A stretch of DNA of 64,000 nt from Bacteroidia bacterium (GTDB lineage: Bacteria > Bacteroidota > Bacteroidia > Bacteroidales > CAJPTX01). Numbering within the stretch: position 1 is the stretch's first letter; every line of letters starts with the position of its first letter. The notes under the pieces are model-generated. The model did no database searches and was not told where the DNA came from. It saw only the letters and a program-made list of their open reading frames with translations. Shown here piece after piece: positions 55,970-64,000 of the stretch. The position numbers and the translations under genes were made by a program. The DNA is taken from assembly GCA_002749065.1 (NCBI GenBank), contig PDTX01000015.1:16974-80973 (forward strand). Direction: 5' to 3'.

Positions 55970-57238
55970 ATGCCCGTTGAAATAGCAGCCCGGCCGACTG
56001 AGCACATCGAGGTGATGGCCCCGGCCGGCAACTTCCCCTCCCTGACCGCCGCCATACAGGGAGGCGCGCACTCCGTGTTCCTGGGCGTGGGCGAGCAGAA
56101 CATGCGCGCCTCGTCCAACATCAACTTCCGGGAGGAGGACCTAGCCCGCGTGGTCGACCAGTGCCACACGGCCGGGGTGCGGGTCTACCAGACCGTCAAC
56201 ACCATCCTGTACAACGAGGAGCTGCCCGCCATAGCTCAGCTCCTCGATGCCTCGCGCCGCGCCGGGATCGATGCCATCATCGCCTCGGACCAGGCCGCCA
56301 TCGTCCTGTCGCGGGAGGCTGGGCTCCCCGTGCACCTCTCCACCCAGCTAAGCATCAGCAACACGCTCTCCCTCAAGTTCTACGCCCAGTGGGCCGACGT
56401 GGCCGTGCTGGCCCGCGAGCTCAGCCTGGAGCAGGTGGGGCGCATCACCCGCGACATCGAGCAGCAGGGGATATGCGGGCCCAGCGGCCAGCCCATGCGC
56501 GTAGAGATGTTCGCCCACGGCGCGCTCTGCATGGCCACCTCCGGCAAGTGCTACCTCTCGCTCCACGAGGCCAACCGATCGGCCAACCGGGGGCAGTGCG
56601 TGCAGATCTGCCGCCGGTCCTACACCCTGACCGACAGGGAGACCGGCAACCAGATTGATGTCGAAAACCAGTACCTCATGTCCCCCAAGGACCTGTGCAC
56701 CATCCACTTCCTCAACAAGGTCATCGACAGCGGGGTCCGGGTGCTGAAGCTCGAGGGGCGCGCCCGCAGCCCGGAGTACGTCAAGATGGTGACGCGCTGC
56801 TACCGCGAGGCCCTCGATGCCATCGCCGACGGGAGCTACGGGCCGGAGCGCATCGCCGAGTGGCAACGAATGCTGGCCACCGTGTTCAACCGCGGGTTCT
56901 GGGACGGCTACTACCTCGGCCAGCACCTCGGGGAGTGGTCGTCGAAGTACGGCTCCTCGGCCACGGAGCGCAAGCAGATACTCGGCCTGGTGACCAACTA
57001 CTTCGCCCGGGTGGGCGTGGCCGAAATCCGCGTGGAGGCCCTACCCCTGAACGAGGGCGACGAGCTGTTCATCATCGGGGAGACCACCGGCGTGCTGGAG
57101 GTCGCCGCGCACGACATCCGCCTCGACGAGCAGACCGTGCCCACCGCCCCGCAGCGGTCCGTCGTCTCCATGCGCGTACCCGCCCGCGTCCGCCGGGGCG
57201 ACAAGGTCTTCCTGCGCATCCGTGGGCAGCAAGCCTAG
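55970..57238 (+). CDS. trhP: U32 family protein (TrhP-like tRNA hydroxylase)
   Basis: The 422-residue protein has EVMAPAGNFPSLTAAIQGGAHSVFLG, INFREEDLARVVD, VYQTVNTILYNEEL and the Cys-rich set HGALCMATSGKCYLS plus NRGQCVQICRRSY, which match the U32 peptidase-like family. In E. coli the related TrhP (YegQ) makes ho5U34 in tRNA using prephenate, and RlhA acts on 23S rRNA. The TrhP assignment over other U32 members is likely from length and cysteine pattern but not proven. The MATE gene follows 3 bp later. Confidence 0.85.
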   Translation: MPVEIAARPTEHIEVMAPAGNFPSLTAAIQGGAHSVFLGVGEQNMRASSNINFREEDLARVVDQCHTAGVRVYQTVNTILYNEELPAIAQLLDASRRAGIDAIIASDQAAIVLSREAGLPVHLSTQLSISNTLSLKFYAQWADVAVLARELSLEQVGRITRDIEQQGICGPSGQPMRVEMFAHGALCMATSGKCYLSLHEANRSANRGQCVQICRRSYTLTDRETGNQIDVENQYLMSPKDLCTIHFLNKVIDSGVRVLKLEGRARSPEYVKMVTRCYREALDAIADGSYGPERIAEWQRMLATVFNRGFWDGYYLGQHLGEWSSKYGSSATERKQILGLVTNYFARVGVAEIRVEALPLNEGDELFIIGETTGVLEVAAHDIRLDEQTVPTAPQRSVVSMRVPARVRRGDKVFLRIRGQQA

Positions 57239-57241
57239 GCC

Positions 57242-58642
57242 ATGAGGACCCACAGCCCGCAGGGCCAAGGGGGCCTTTTCGCACGCCTCAGCCCCCACTA
57301 CCGCAGCACGCTCCGGCTGGGCTTCCCCATCGTCGTGGCCCAGACCGGGCACATCGCCCTCGGCTTCATCGACAGCGCCATGATTGGCCACTACGGCGTG
57401 GACGAGCTCGCGGCCTCCGCCTTCTGCATCAGCCTCTTCAACCTGCCCATCGTCCTGATGATAGGCTACTCCCTCGGCCTGGTGCCACTGATGGGGCAAC
57501 GCTTCGGCCGGGGCGAAAGCGTCGGGGCCGGCGCCATCTTCCGGACGGGGCTGTGGTCCAACCTCCGCTTCGCCCTGCTGCTCACCGCCGCCATGCTCGC
57601 CCTCTACTTCCGGCTCGACCACCTCGGCCAGCCACCCCGGCTCATCCCGCTCATACGCCCCTACTTCCTGCTGAACCTCATCGGCCTGCCCTTCGTCTGC
57701 CTGTTCTCCTGCCTCAAGCTGGTGACCGACACCGCCGGGCGGACCTCCACCGCCATGTGGATTATGCTCATGGGCAACGCCCTCAACGTCGTCGGCAACT
57801 ACCTCATGATATACGGGCACCTCGGCCTGCCCGAGTGGGGGCTATTCGGCGCCGGGATGGCCACCCTCATCTCCCGCGTATTCATGCCCCTGGCCCTGCT
57901 GCTTGTCCTGCTGCGGGCCAAATCGCTGGGGCGCGTACGCCTGGGCTTCTTCCGCCACCGGCTGCCAGGCGCGGAGGCCCGGCGAGAGGTCTTCACCAAG
58001 TCGAGCCGCATATCCCTGCAGCTCGGGCTGGAGCAGGGCATGTTCACCGCCTCCATCTTCCTGATGGGCTGGCTGGGCAACATCGCCCTGGCGGCGCACC
58101 AGGTCACCATCACCGCGCAGAGCATCGGCTTCATGACCTACTACGGCCTGGGCTCGGCGGCCAGCATCCGCGTCAGCCACTTCTGGGGGAAGGGGCAGTA
58201 CCGCAACGCCAAGCGCGCCGCCAACGCCGGTTTCCACACCGTGCTGGCCTCCTCGGCGGTCCTGGCCCTCATCATGATCACCTGCCGCCACCCCCTCGCC
58301 GCCCTGTTCACCGACTCGCCCGAGGTCATCGCCCTGGCCGAGACGCTCATCCTCTGCGCCATCGCCTACCAGCCACCCGACGCGCTCCAGATATCCTACG
58401 CCAACGCGCTCCGCGGCGCCGGGCAGACCAACTCCCTGGCCCTGGTCGCCCTCATCGGCTACTTCGCCGTGGGCATCCCCCTGAGCTACCTCCTGGCCTT
58501 CCCGCTGGGCCTTGGCCCGCTCGGGGTATGGGCCGCCTTCCCCGTGGGGCTCGGCCTGGCCGGCATCGGCTACTACATCCGCTTCAGCAGGCTGGTGGAC
58601 CAGCAGCTCGGCACGCCACGCCAGGCCCCACCCTCCGAGTAG
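57242..58642 (+). CDS. MATE family multidrug/Na+ antiporter
   Basis: The 466-residue protein has 12 hydrophobic segments and the MATE two-fold pattern: LGFPIVVAQTGHIALGFIDSAMIGHYG, GYSLGLVPLMGQRFGRGE and, in the second half, GNIALAAHQVTITAQSIGFMTYYGLGSAASIRVSHFWGKGQ. Such carriers export cationic drugs or metabolites in exchange for Na+ or H+. The substrate is unknown. It starts 3 bp after the U32 gene. Confidence 0.93.
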   Translation: MRTHSPQGQGGLFARLSPHYRSTLRLGFPIVVAQTGHIALGFIDSAMIGHYGVDELAASAFCISLFNLPIVLMIGYSLGLVPLMGQRFGRGESVGAGAIFRTGLWSNLRFALLLTAAMLALYFRLDHLGQPPRLIPLIRPYFLLNLIGLPFVCLFSCLKLVTDTAGRTSTAMWIMLMGNALNVVGNYLMIYGHLGLPEWGLFGAGMATLISRVFMPLALLLVLLRAKSLGRVRLGFFRHRLPGAEARREVFTKSSRISLQLGLEQGMFTASIFLMGWLGNIALAAHQVTITAQSIGFMTYYGLGSAASIRVSHFWGKGQYRNAKRAANAGFHTVLASSAVLALIMITCRHPLAALFTDSPEVIALAETLILCAIAYQPPDALQISYANALRGAGQTNSLALVALIGYFAVGIPLSYLLAFPLGLGPLGVWAAFPVGLGLAGIGYYIRFSRLVDQQLGTPRQAPPSE

Positions 58643-58673
58643 GGGGGGAGCCGAGACGAGGCGAACGATGCCC

Positions 58674-59309
58674 CTACTGGACTTTCTGCTTGCGCTTCGA
58701 CTTCGGCCTACGCTTCCGCTTGGGCTTCGGCCGCTCCTCCACCTGGTCGCCCAGTATCGCCTTGAGCGCATGGGTCGCCTCCTCCAGCTCCTGCTCCTTG
58801 GCCCGGCGTTCCTGCTCCTTCTGGCTGAGCTTCCGCTTGGGTCGCTTCCCCTTCTTCCCCTTCCCGGCCTGTGGTTCCTCCTCGTGGGGCGTGCCATCGG
58901 CGGCCTTCGAGAGGGCCTCCTGCCGAATTCTATCGCGGCGGTCGTCCTCCGGGGTGCGGAGCTTACGGGCCGCCGCCAGCTCGTCCTGCATGCTCTCTAT
59001 GAAGTCCTCCGTCTCCTCCTCGGTGTGGCGCTCGCCGTACACCGAGGCGACCAGGAACAGGATGGCCTCCACGTCCATGATGCGGCCCGCCCGGCGGACC
59101 TCCCGGATGTCCCCGTCCTTAATCCGCTTGTTCGTCCCCTCCAGCCCCTCCTTGATGTACTTCTCCGCCACGGCGTACACCCGCTTCTCGTAGGCCGTCT
59201 CCTTGGGGAAGGTGGGCGGCTTGTACTGGGCCCGGAGGCTCAGGCTGGGCGCCAGCGCCACTATCAGGCACAGGCATCGCGTAAAAAGTAGTTTTCTCCT
59301 CATTGCCAT
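58674..59309 (-). CDS. Secreted protein with Lys/Arg-rich C-terminus, function unknown
   Basis: The 211-residue protein has a signal peptide (RKLLFTRCLCLIVALAPSLSLRAQ) and then a helical central part (about 30-120) and a strongly basic tail (GKGKKGKRPKRKLSQKEQERR and RPKPKRKRRPKSKRKQKVQ). I do not recognise the family; it looks Bacteroidota-specific. The basic tail could bind nucleic acid, LPS or peptidoglycan. It is convergent with the MATE gene (31 bp apart) and lies 30 bp downstream of the WGR gene on the same strand, so it may be co-transcribed with it. Confidence 0.65.
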   Translation of the reverse strand: MAMRRKLLFTRCLCLIVALAPSLSLRAQYKPPTFPKETAYEKRVYAVAEKYIKEGLEGTNKRIKDGDIREVRRAGRIMDVEAILFLVASVYGERHTEEETEDFIESMQDELAAARKLRTPEDDRRDRIRQEALSKAADGTPHEEEPQAGKGKKGKRPKRKLSQKEQERRAKEQELEEATHALKAILGDQVEERPKPKRKRRPKSKRKQKVQ

Positions 59310-59339
59310 TGCTATTACTTAGGTATTGATATTGCATTG

Positions 59340-60785
59340 CTAGTGGCCCGGCTCGTGCCAGGCGAGGCTCTCGTATTGGTAGTACCTCGTGCTGTGGTAC
59401 TTGAAGGCGAGCGGCGCGCTGGCCATCGTGGCCTCCACGAGGCGGATGGTGGGCACGATGGCCGGGAGGTAGTCCGTGAAGGTCTCGTAGTCGAACAGCA
59501 GGTGCAGCACCTTCCGCTGGGGCATCTTCACGTGCAGGATGGCGGGGTACATACACGACTCGTCCGTGGAGGCATCGCGGTACAGATGGAAGCCGCTCCG
59601 CAGCTCCAGGGAGTACTCCCCGTAGCCCGAGCCCTCGAGCAGGCTGGGGAAGGCCAGCCTCAGGGCCTCCTGCCCCATCCGTACCAGCTTGACCCGCCGG
59701 GGGTCGGCAGTCTTGCTCTGCAGGAAGTACTCGTTGTCCCCGGTGAGCTCCACGCTGCCCCACTCGGGCGCGCCGTCCGCATTCCCGAGGAGGAAGGGCA
59801 CCCCGACCTCGGCCAGCAGCCGCTCCACGGCGGCCACGGTGGGCATCACGTCCGCTATGCGCTTGGGGAAGGTACGGTGCGGGAGGCTCAGCTCCAGGCA
59901 CCGCGCATCGCTCCCGGCATGTAGACGGATGTACAGGCGCACCGACTTCTCCTTCTCCTCCAGCGCGTAGGTGTAGCCCGCCCCGTGCATGAGGTCCTGG
60001 GCCAGGATGGCGATGTTGCCCTCGGCCACGGCGCGTATCTTCTCCCCCTTGCTGTGCTCCAGCTCCGCCCCCTCGAGGACCTCGACCTGCTCTGCGAGGT
60101 AGGCCGCGTAGCGCGATAGCAAGCGCCGCGTGCCCTCAATCACATCCCGCTTCCGGCCGAAAAGGAAGCCCCGCTCCCGCTCGTGTAGGAAGAAGGGGCG
60201 GATGCTGCCCAGCAACCACCCGGCCTCCGACGCATCGCGCTGAAGCGAGAGCACCTCCATGCCGTTGATGCGGTAGCGTATGGCCGAAATCAGGCCCTGC
60301 GCGTCGCGCTCCACCTCGTGCGGCATGCCCGGCACGGTCCACGCGGCGATGACCTCAAACTCCGCGCTGAGGTCGTCCAGGCGCTGGGTGCTCTCCAGGC
60401 GGTACGAACCGTCGTACATCGTGTCGCGCAGCAGGGCATCCATCTGCCGCTTCCAGAACTTCGCCCGGAAGTCGTTGAGCGGCTTGAGCTTGACCTCCAC
60501 GAAGAGGGCCGCCCTCCCCCCGGGTAGCGGCTCGCAATCCAGCATCTCCGACGTGGGCGGAGGCGGGCCCGCCGGGGGCGCGGCATCCACGTAGCCCTTG
60601 CGCCGCTTGGCGGCCACGAGCTTCTCCGCATCCCTCTTCGCCTCCCCCTCGCTGGCGAACTCCTTCACCTTCTCCTGCCCCTCCGTGCCGCTGCGCCCGA
60701 AGCGCACCGTATGCGCGCAGCCGCTGACCTCTATCGCCCAGAACTTGTCCGAAGCGCCGTCCTTGAACTCCAGGTAGACCTTCAT
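59340..60785 (-). CDS. WGR-domain protein with an unrecognised C-terminal region
   Basis: The 481-residue protein starts with a WGR domain at about 1-70 (KVYLEFKDGASDKFWAIEVSG, VRFGRSGTEGQEKVKEFASEGEAKRDAEKLVAAKRRKGY), a fold known from PARPs and MolR-like proteins that binds nucleic acids. The remaining 400 residues show no family I know; a possible pattern is a beta-rich domain with HGAGYTYALEEKEKSVRLYIRL and FHLYRDASTDESCMYPAILHV. The nine-codon extension in the track is rejected; the Met at MKVYLEF follows a TATATTTG element by 38 bp. No ART catalytic domain is visible. Confidence 0.8.
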   Translation of the reverse strand: MKVYLEFKDGASDKFWAIEVSGCAHTVRFGRSGTEGQEKVKEFASEGEAKRDAEKLVAAKRRKGYVDAAPPAGPPPPTSEMLDCEPLPGGRAALFVEVKLKPLNDFRAKFWKRQMDALLRDTMYDGSYRLESTQRLDDLSAEFEVIAAWTVPGMPHEVERDAQGLISAIRYRINGMEVLSLQRDASEAGWLLGSIRPFFLHERERGFLFGRKRDVIEGTRRLLSRYAAYLAEQVEVLEGAELEHSKGEKIRAVAEGNIAILAQDLMHGAGYTYALEEKEKSVRLYIRLHAGSDARCLELSLPHRTFPKRIADVMPTVAAVERLLAEVGVPFLLGNADGAPEWGSVELTGDNEYFLQSKTADPRRVKLVRMGQEALRLAFPSLLEGSGYGEYSLELRSGFHLYRDASTDESCMYPAILHVKMPQRKVLHLLFDYETFTDYLPAIVPTIRLVEATMASAPLAFKYHSTRYYQYESLAWHEPGH

Positions 60786-60823
60786 GCCATGCCAATTATT
60801 TTCCCACGCCACGGTAGGGGGTG

Positions 60824-60831
60824 CAAATATA
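60824..60831 (-). promoter_or_regulatory. -7 promoter element of the WGR gene
   Basis: The minus strand reads TATATTTG, a perfect Bacteroidota -7 match, 38 bp upstream of the start. Confidence 0.6.
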
Positions 60832-60878
60832 GCAGCGATTTCCTAGCATTCCGACGAGTTTGCGGAGGTTTATGGGGG

Positions 60879-62090
60879 TTAGTAGAAGATGTAGCTCCCC
60901 CGGCCATCGGTCCTGTAGCGGGTGATGCGGACAGGACGGCCCGCCACCAGCCGACGGTAGTCGCGAAGGTGTATCTGCACTCCCGGCAGCCGCAGACGCT
61001 CCCCGGCCGGGTCCTCCATCGCGACATCGCAGAAGAACTCCGGGAAGCGTCGCTGGCTCGCGCTCTTGGACACGACCCTCACGGGGTTGGACAGCTCGAT
61101 GGCCACGACGCGCCGGGCGCGGTAGCGGAAATGGATGTAGAGCAGGCTGCCGGCATCGAAAAGCCCCCAGAGGGCAAGGATGATGAAGGCCATGAAGAGC
61201 AGCACGAGGACCACCCGCCAGAACCAGCTCTCATGGGCGGGGGTGTGGTACACGAAGAGGTAGACCATGAGGGTGAGGGCGACGAAGAGAGTGGTCAACC
61301 AGTCGCGCCACAGCAGGCGGAAGAGCGGGGCGCGGGCCGAGATATGGTGCATGCGCATGGGGACGAGCCACGCCACCACGCAGAGGTAGAGCAGCGCGCA
61401 CCACAGCTGGTAGTCGGAGGTGAAGGCGACGCACGGGGGCAGCATCAGCAGCAAGGACATGGTGGGGTAGCCCAGCAGGAGGTAGAGGCCGAGGGCCAGC
61501 AGCAGCAACGCGATGACGGTGGTGGGGGTGGATTCGCGGAGGAGGAAGAGGGGATTGGTATTCACCCGCAGGCTCTCCCCGCCGGGGGTGGTGAACTCCA
61601 GGTACTTCGGCGGCACGAGCCCCGTGCGGAAGGCGAGCCACATATGGCCGGACACGTGGGGGTAGCGGGGTGCCATCTGCTCCTCCCCGTGGCGCAGCAG
61701 GTAGTCGCGCAGGGGGACGGCCGTCTGCCCGCTGGGGACGCGGGGCGCATGGGCGATGAGGTGCTCATCCTCCAGCGAGTTGACTGTGCGGATACGCTGC
61801 ACCTGGCTGTGCGTGGCCGTGTCGCCCTTCCGGTAGCGCGCGTGCAGGTCGATGAGGTAGCCCAGGCCCAGCCCGCCGTCCGGGTCGAGGGAGAGCTTGC
61901 AGGAGATGGTGCTGAGCTCCAGGCCGCCGACGGGCATCCAGCGGTAGTTCTCGAAGTAGCTGTAGGGGTTCTCCCACAGGGCGGGGTTGAGCACCCGCTC
62001 GCGCGGGCCCGACCAGGGGTAGGAGTAGTAGGCGTGGGTGGCCAGTATGGCCAGCGTCAGGGTGAGGACCAGGCTCGGGAATCGGCGCAT
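60879..62090 (-). CDS. Membrane protein of unknown function
   Basis: The 403-residue protein has an N-terminal anchor or signal (FPSLVLTLTLAILATHAYYSYPW), an extracytoplasmic region of about 170 residues, then a block of five or six membrane helices (VIALLLLALGLYLLLGYPTMSLLLMLPP, LWCALLYLCVVAWLV, WRVVLVLLFMAFIILALWGLF) and a basic cytoplasmic C-terminus. I do not recognise a family. The 66-codon extension of the track ORF is rejected; the Met at MRRFPSLVLTL is the natural start, and a TACCTTCA element lies 31 bp upstream. Confidence 0.7.
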   Translation of the reverse strand: MRRFPSLVLTLTLAILATHAYYSYPWSGPRERVLNPALWENPYSYFENYRWMPVGGLELSTISCKLSLDPDGGLGLGYLIDLHARYRKGDTATHSQVQRIRTVNSLEDEHLIAHAPRVPSGQTAVPLRDYLLRHGEEQMAPRYPHVSGHMWLAFRTGLVPPKYLEFTTPGGESLRVNTNPLFLLRESTPTTVIALLLLALGLYLLLGYPTMSLLLMLPPCVAFTSDYQLWCALLYLCVVAWLVPMRMHHISARAPLFRLLWRDWLTTLFVALTLMVYLFVYHTPAHESWFWRVVLVLLFMAFIILALWGLFDAGSLLYIHFRYRARRVVAIELSNPVRVVSKSASQRRFPEFFCDVAMEDPAGERLRLPGVQIHLRDYRRLVAGRPVRITRYRTDGRGSYIFY

Positions 62091-62121
62091 GGGATTGGCT
62101 TTTGGGCTTTGAATAGTGGGG

Positions 62122-62129
62122 TGAAGGTA
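62122..62129 (-). promoter_or_regulatory. Possible -7 element of the membrane-protein gene
   Basis: The minus strand reads TACCTTCA, two bases off TAnnTTTG, 31 bp upstream of the start. Confidence 0.3.
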
Positions 62130-62161
62130 GCAATCTCCGGCGGATTGTGCATGGTTTTTCG

Positions 62162-62169
62162 TATCTTTG
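62162..62169 (+). promoter_or_regulatory. -7 promoter element of the DUF1703 AAA gene
   Basis: TATCTTTG is a perfect Bacteroidota -7 match 22 bp before the start codon. Confidence 0.6.
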
Positions 62170-62191
62170 CCTATAATCTGGATGGATACCC

Positions 62192-63814
62192 ATGGCAATA
62201 GAGAAAGGCAAGTTCCCCACATCGACGGCGAGCTTTCGGAATATCCGCCTTGATGGCATGTACTACGTGGACAAGACCGCCCTGGCATGGCGGCTGGCGG
62301 ATGAACGGAAGGTCGTTTTCCTCAGCCGCCCCCGGCGCTTCGGCAAGAGCATGCTACTCAGCACCCTGGCGAGCTACTTCGGGGGGGAGCGGGAGCTCTT
62401 CGAGGGGCTCAGGCTCCAGGTGCTGGAGGAGGCGAAGGGGGCTAATGCCTGGGTCAAACACCCCGTGCTACGCTTCGACTTCAGCAAGCGGGGAGCGAGC
62501 GTAGAGGGGATGCAGCAGATCATCCTCCGGGAGGTACGCAAGCTGGCGCGCCGGAATGGGCTTACCCTCGAATCGGAGAGCGCGCTCGAAGCCCTCGACG
62601 AGCTCTTCGAGCGTCTCGACGAGGCGGGCTTCCCGCGTGTGGCGGTACTGATAGATGAGTACGACAGCCCCATCCTCGATGCGCTGGTGAAGGGGGACGA
62701 TGGGCTGCTGGATGAGGTGAAAACCTGCCTGCGGAATTTCTACAAAACGCTGAAGGCCTCGGACGAATCCCTTCGCTTCCTGATGGCCACTGGTGTCAGC
62801 CAGCTGCGACAGGTGGGGCTTTTCAGCGGGTTCAACAACATTGTGGATATCAGCTTTGATGGGGAGTACAATGCTATCTGCGGAATTAGCGAGCAGGAGA
62901 TACATGAGTACCTCTCCGAGCAGCTAATCCACATGGCCAATACCAAAGGGTGGAGCGAGGACAAGCTGATGCAGGAGCTCAAATACAAGTATGACGGCTA
63001 CCGCTTCTCGGAGAAGGAGGAGGACGTATACAACCCCTACGGCTTGGTGCATGCTCTCTGCGATTGCAGGCTCGACGACTACTGGTCCCTAACCGGCACA
63101 ATGAGCAGCGTCGATGCGCTAATCCCCCGCTATGATGCCTTAGGAGTGCTAAATCTAGATGGGCAGCTCCGGGCGAGCAGGACGGAGCTGATGCAATTCA
63201 GCTACGAGCATAGCGACCCACTGGCCTTTCTCTACCAGACGGGCTACCTGACAATCAAGGGTGTGGAGGCGGATGGGCAATACCGCCTGGACTTCCCCAA
63301 CCAGGAGGTGCGGGAGAGCATCATGAGCATCCTGGCCCCCCGGACTCTGGGAATAATGCGGGACGGCACCCTTCATGGTCTGCAGCGCAACCTGGTGCGG
63401 GCACTGAACGGGACGGACGTCAAGGCGCTGGAGGCATGCATCCAGGCATTCCTGGCGAGCCTGCCGCACGACCACGATGGCGACACGGAGGAGGCCTGGG
63501 CGCTGCGGGAATGCCGCTATCGGGATGCGGTGCACCTCATATTTGCGGGCGTACGGGGCGATGTGCGGGTGGAGCAGATTGGCGCGGGTGGCATATCGGA
63601 TGTGGAGATCCTCGGCGAGCGGATGGTGGTGGTGCTGGAGCTGAAAATGAAGCGCGGGGGGATGACTGCCACCCGGGCGCTGGAGCAAGCGGTGGCCAAC
63701 AGCTACACGGCCAAGCACATCGGCGGGCAGAAACCGGTGTGGGCCGTGGGCGCGGTAATCGGCAAGAAGGCGCATATCGAATGGGAGGAGCGGTGCGTAT
63801 GGGAGGGATGCTAA
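62192..63814 (+). CDS. AAA ATPase with C-terminal PD-(D/E)XK nuclease-like domain (DUF1703 family)
   Basis: The 540-residue protein has the AAA-ATPase-like domain (YVDKTALAWRLADERKVVFLSRPRRFGKSMLL with the GKS Walker A, then VAVLIDEYDSPILDAL as Walker B) and a C-terminal PD-(D/E)XK nuclease-like region (GGISDVEILGERMVVVLELKMKRG, with Asp and ELK). The family is very abundant and strain-variable in Bacteroidales such as Porphyromonas. Its role is not known; mobility or defence has been suggested. The base composition is slightly less GC-rich than its neighbours, by eye. An Rpn-family nuclease follows. Confidence 0.92.
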   Translation: MAIEKGKFPTSTASFRNIRLDGMYYVDKTALAWRLADERKVVFLSRPRRFGKSMLLSTLASYFGGERELFEGLRLQVLEEAKGANAWVKHPVLRFDFSKRGASVEGMQQIILREVRKLARRNGLTLESESALEALDELFERLDEAGFPRVAVLIDEYDSPILDALVKGDDGLLDEVKTCLRNFYKTLKASDESLRFLMATGVSQLRQVGLFSGFNNIVDISFDGEYNAICGISEQEIHEYLSEQLIHMANTKGWSEDKLMQELKYKYDGYRFSEKEEDVYNPYGLVHALCDCRLDDYWSLTGTMSSVDALIPRYDALGVLNLDGQLRASRTELMQFSYEHSDPLAFLYQTGYLTIKGVEADGQYRLDFPNQEVRESIMSILAPRTLGIMRDGTLHGLQRNLVRALNGTDVKALEACIQAFLASLPHDHDGDTEEAWALRECRYRDAVHLIFAGVRGDVRVEQIGAGGISDVEILGERMVVVLELKMKRGGMTATRALEQAVANSYTAKHIGGQKPVWAVGAVIGKKAHIEWEERCVWEGC

Positions 63815-63872
63815 ATACGCCATGAGCATGAGAAAAGCGCCCCGCGCGCGCCATCGCATCAGCGAAAGCTAC

Positions 63873-63880
63873 TACCTTCG
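63873..63880 (+). promoter_or_regulatory. Probable -7 promoter element of the Rpn-like gene
   Basis: TACCTTCG is one base off TAnnTTTG, 41 bp upstream of the start. Confidence 0.45.
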
Positions 63881-63921
63881 CGCCGCAGGAACCATTTGTA
63901 CAACCCTTAAGCAAGCACACC

Positions 63922-64000
63922 ATGGCGGGCAAGCACATCCGTTTCGACTGGGCCATCAAGCGCCTGCTGCGCAACAAGGCGAACTTCGAGGTGCTGGAGG
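63922..64000 (+). CDS. Rpn-family PD-(D/E)XK nuclease, 5' end only (cut by window edge)
   Basis: The first 26 codons read MAGKHIRFDWAIKRLLRNKA, then NFEVLE. This is the conserved start of the Rpn/'PD-(D/E)XK nuclease family transposase' proteins, common and multi-copy in Bacteroidales. Known Rpn proteins (RpnA in E. coli) nick DNA and raise RecA-independent recombination. The catalytic part lies outside the window, so the call rests on the N-terminus only. Confidence 0.75.
   Translation, partial: MAGKHIRFDWAIKRLLRNKANFEVLE

Noticed and set aside
56695-59193. 832-residue plus-strand ORF across the U32 and MATE genes
   Set aside because: It is frame-shifted against both real genes and has Arg/Pro/His-rich sequence with no domain.

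Overview
The window is a gene-dense, high-GC segment of a bacterial chromosome, almost certainly from a member of the Bacteroidota and most likely the order Bacteroidales. The clues are: many -7 elements of the form TAnnTTTG or TAnnTTCG a short way upstream of genes; Bacteroidota-restricted families (DUF3276 PUR-like protein, DUF4301, DUF4421, BT_3928-type DoxX protein, a PCMD lipoprotein, a Cbp1-like lipoprotein); the type IX secretion genes porX and porW; a purH-mreBCD-mrdA cluster; and a two-gene 2-oxoglutarate:ferredoxin oxidoreductase. Coding GC is very high, so nearly every real gene has long antisense or frame-shifted shadow ORFs. No insertion sequence, prophage or CRISPR array is visible; this is mostly core genome.

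Layout. 1-3.8 kb: 5' end of RNase Z (cut by the left edge), an XRE-type regulator, a STAS-domain protein, ribosomal protein S1 and the PUR-like DUF3276 protein, all on the minus strand. 3.8-9.5 kb: metallophosphoesterase, kdsB (lipid A/KDO pathway), DUF4301, then on the plus strand a sodium:solute symporter and a DUF4421 protein. 9.5-13.4 kb: birA diverging from korAB. 13.4-20.2 kb: Cbp1-like coiled-coil lipoprotein and the cell-shape cluster purH-mreB-mreC-mreD-mrdA, with no rodA behind mrdA. 20.2-22.2 kb: an otherwise gene-free leader, a tRNA-Gln gene with a damaged 3' acceptor strand, and a comM gene whose 3' end runs antisense into that tRNA. 22.2-32 kb: purL-ubiE-radC and porW-porX-tsaE-BT_3928-like units on the minus strand.

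32-36 kb: a PCMD/Ig-repeat surface lipoprotein followed at once by an outer-membrane beta-barrel. 36-41.6 kb: serC, serA, DUF1015 (serine biosynthesis), the Sua5/TsaC enzyme and a dihydrolipoyl dehydrogenase. 41.6-46.6 kb: a TrmA/RlmD-type rRNA methyltransferase, an isolated methyl-accepting chemotaxis protein and a PLP aminotransferase. 46.8-49.4 kb: a small coiled-coil protein, zapA, a long rod-like non-coding RNA that fits 6S RNA, and RNase Y. 49.4-58.6 kb: a DegT-fold protein with Met at the PLP-lysine position, a UvrD/PcrA helicase, a phosphoethanolamine transferase, a thioredoxin-like protein overlapping a CcdA/ArsG-like permease with a poly-histidine tail, a U32/TrhP-type protein and a MATE exporter. 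58.6-64 kb: three poorly characterised genes (Lys-rich secreted protein, WGR-domain protein, membrane protein), a DUF1703 AAA ATPase/PD-(D/E)XK protein and the start of an Rpn-family nuclease cut by the right edge.

The genes most worth following up are the comM/tRNA-Gln junction, the lone chemoreceptor, the DegT-like protein lacking its lysine, the redox pair with the poly-His tail, and the WGR protein with an unrecognised C-terminal region.
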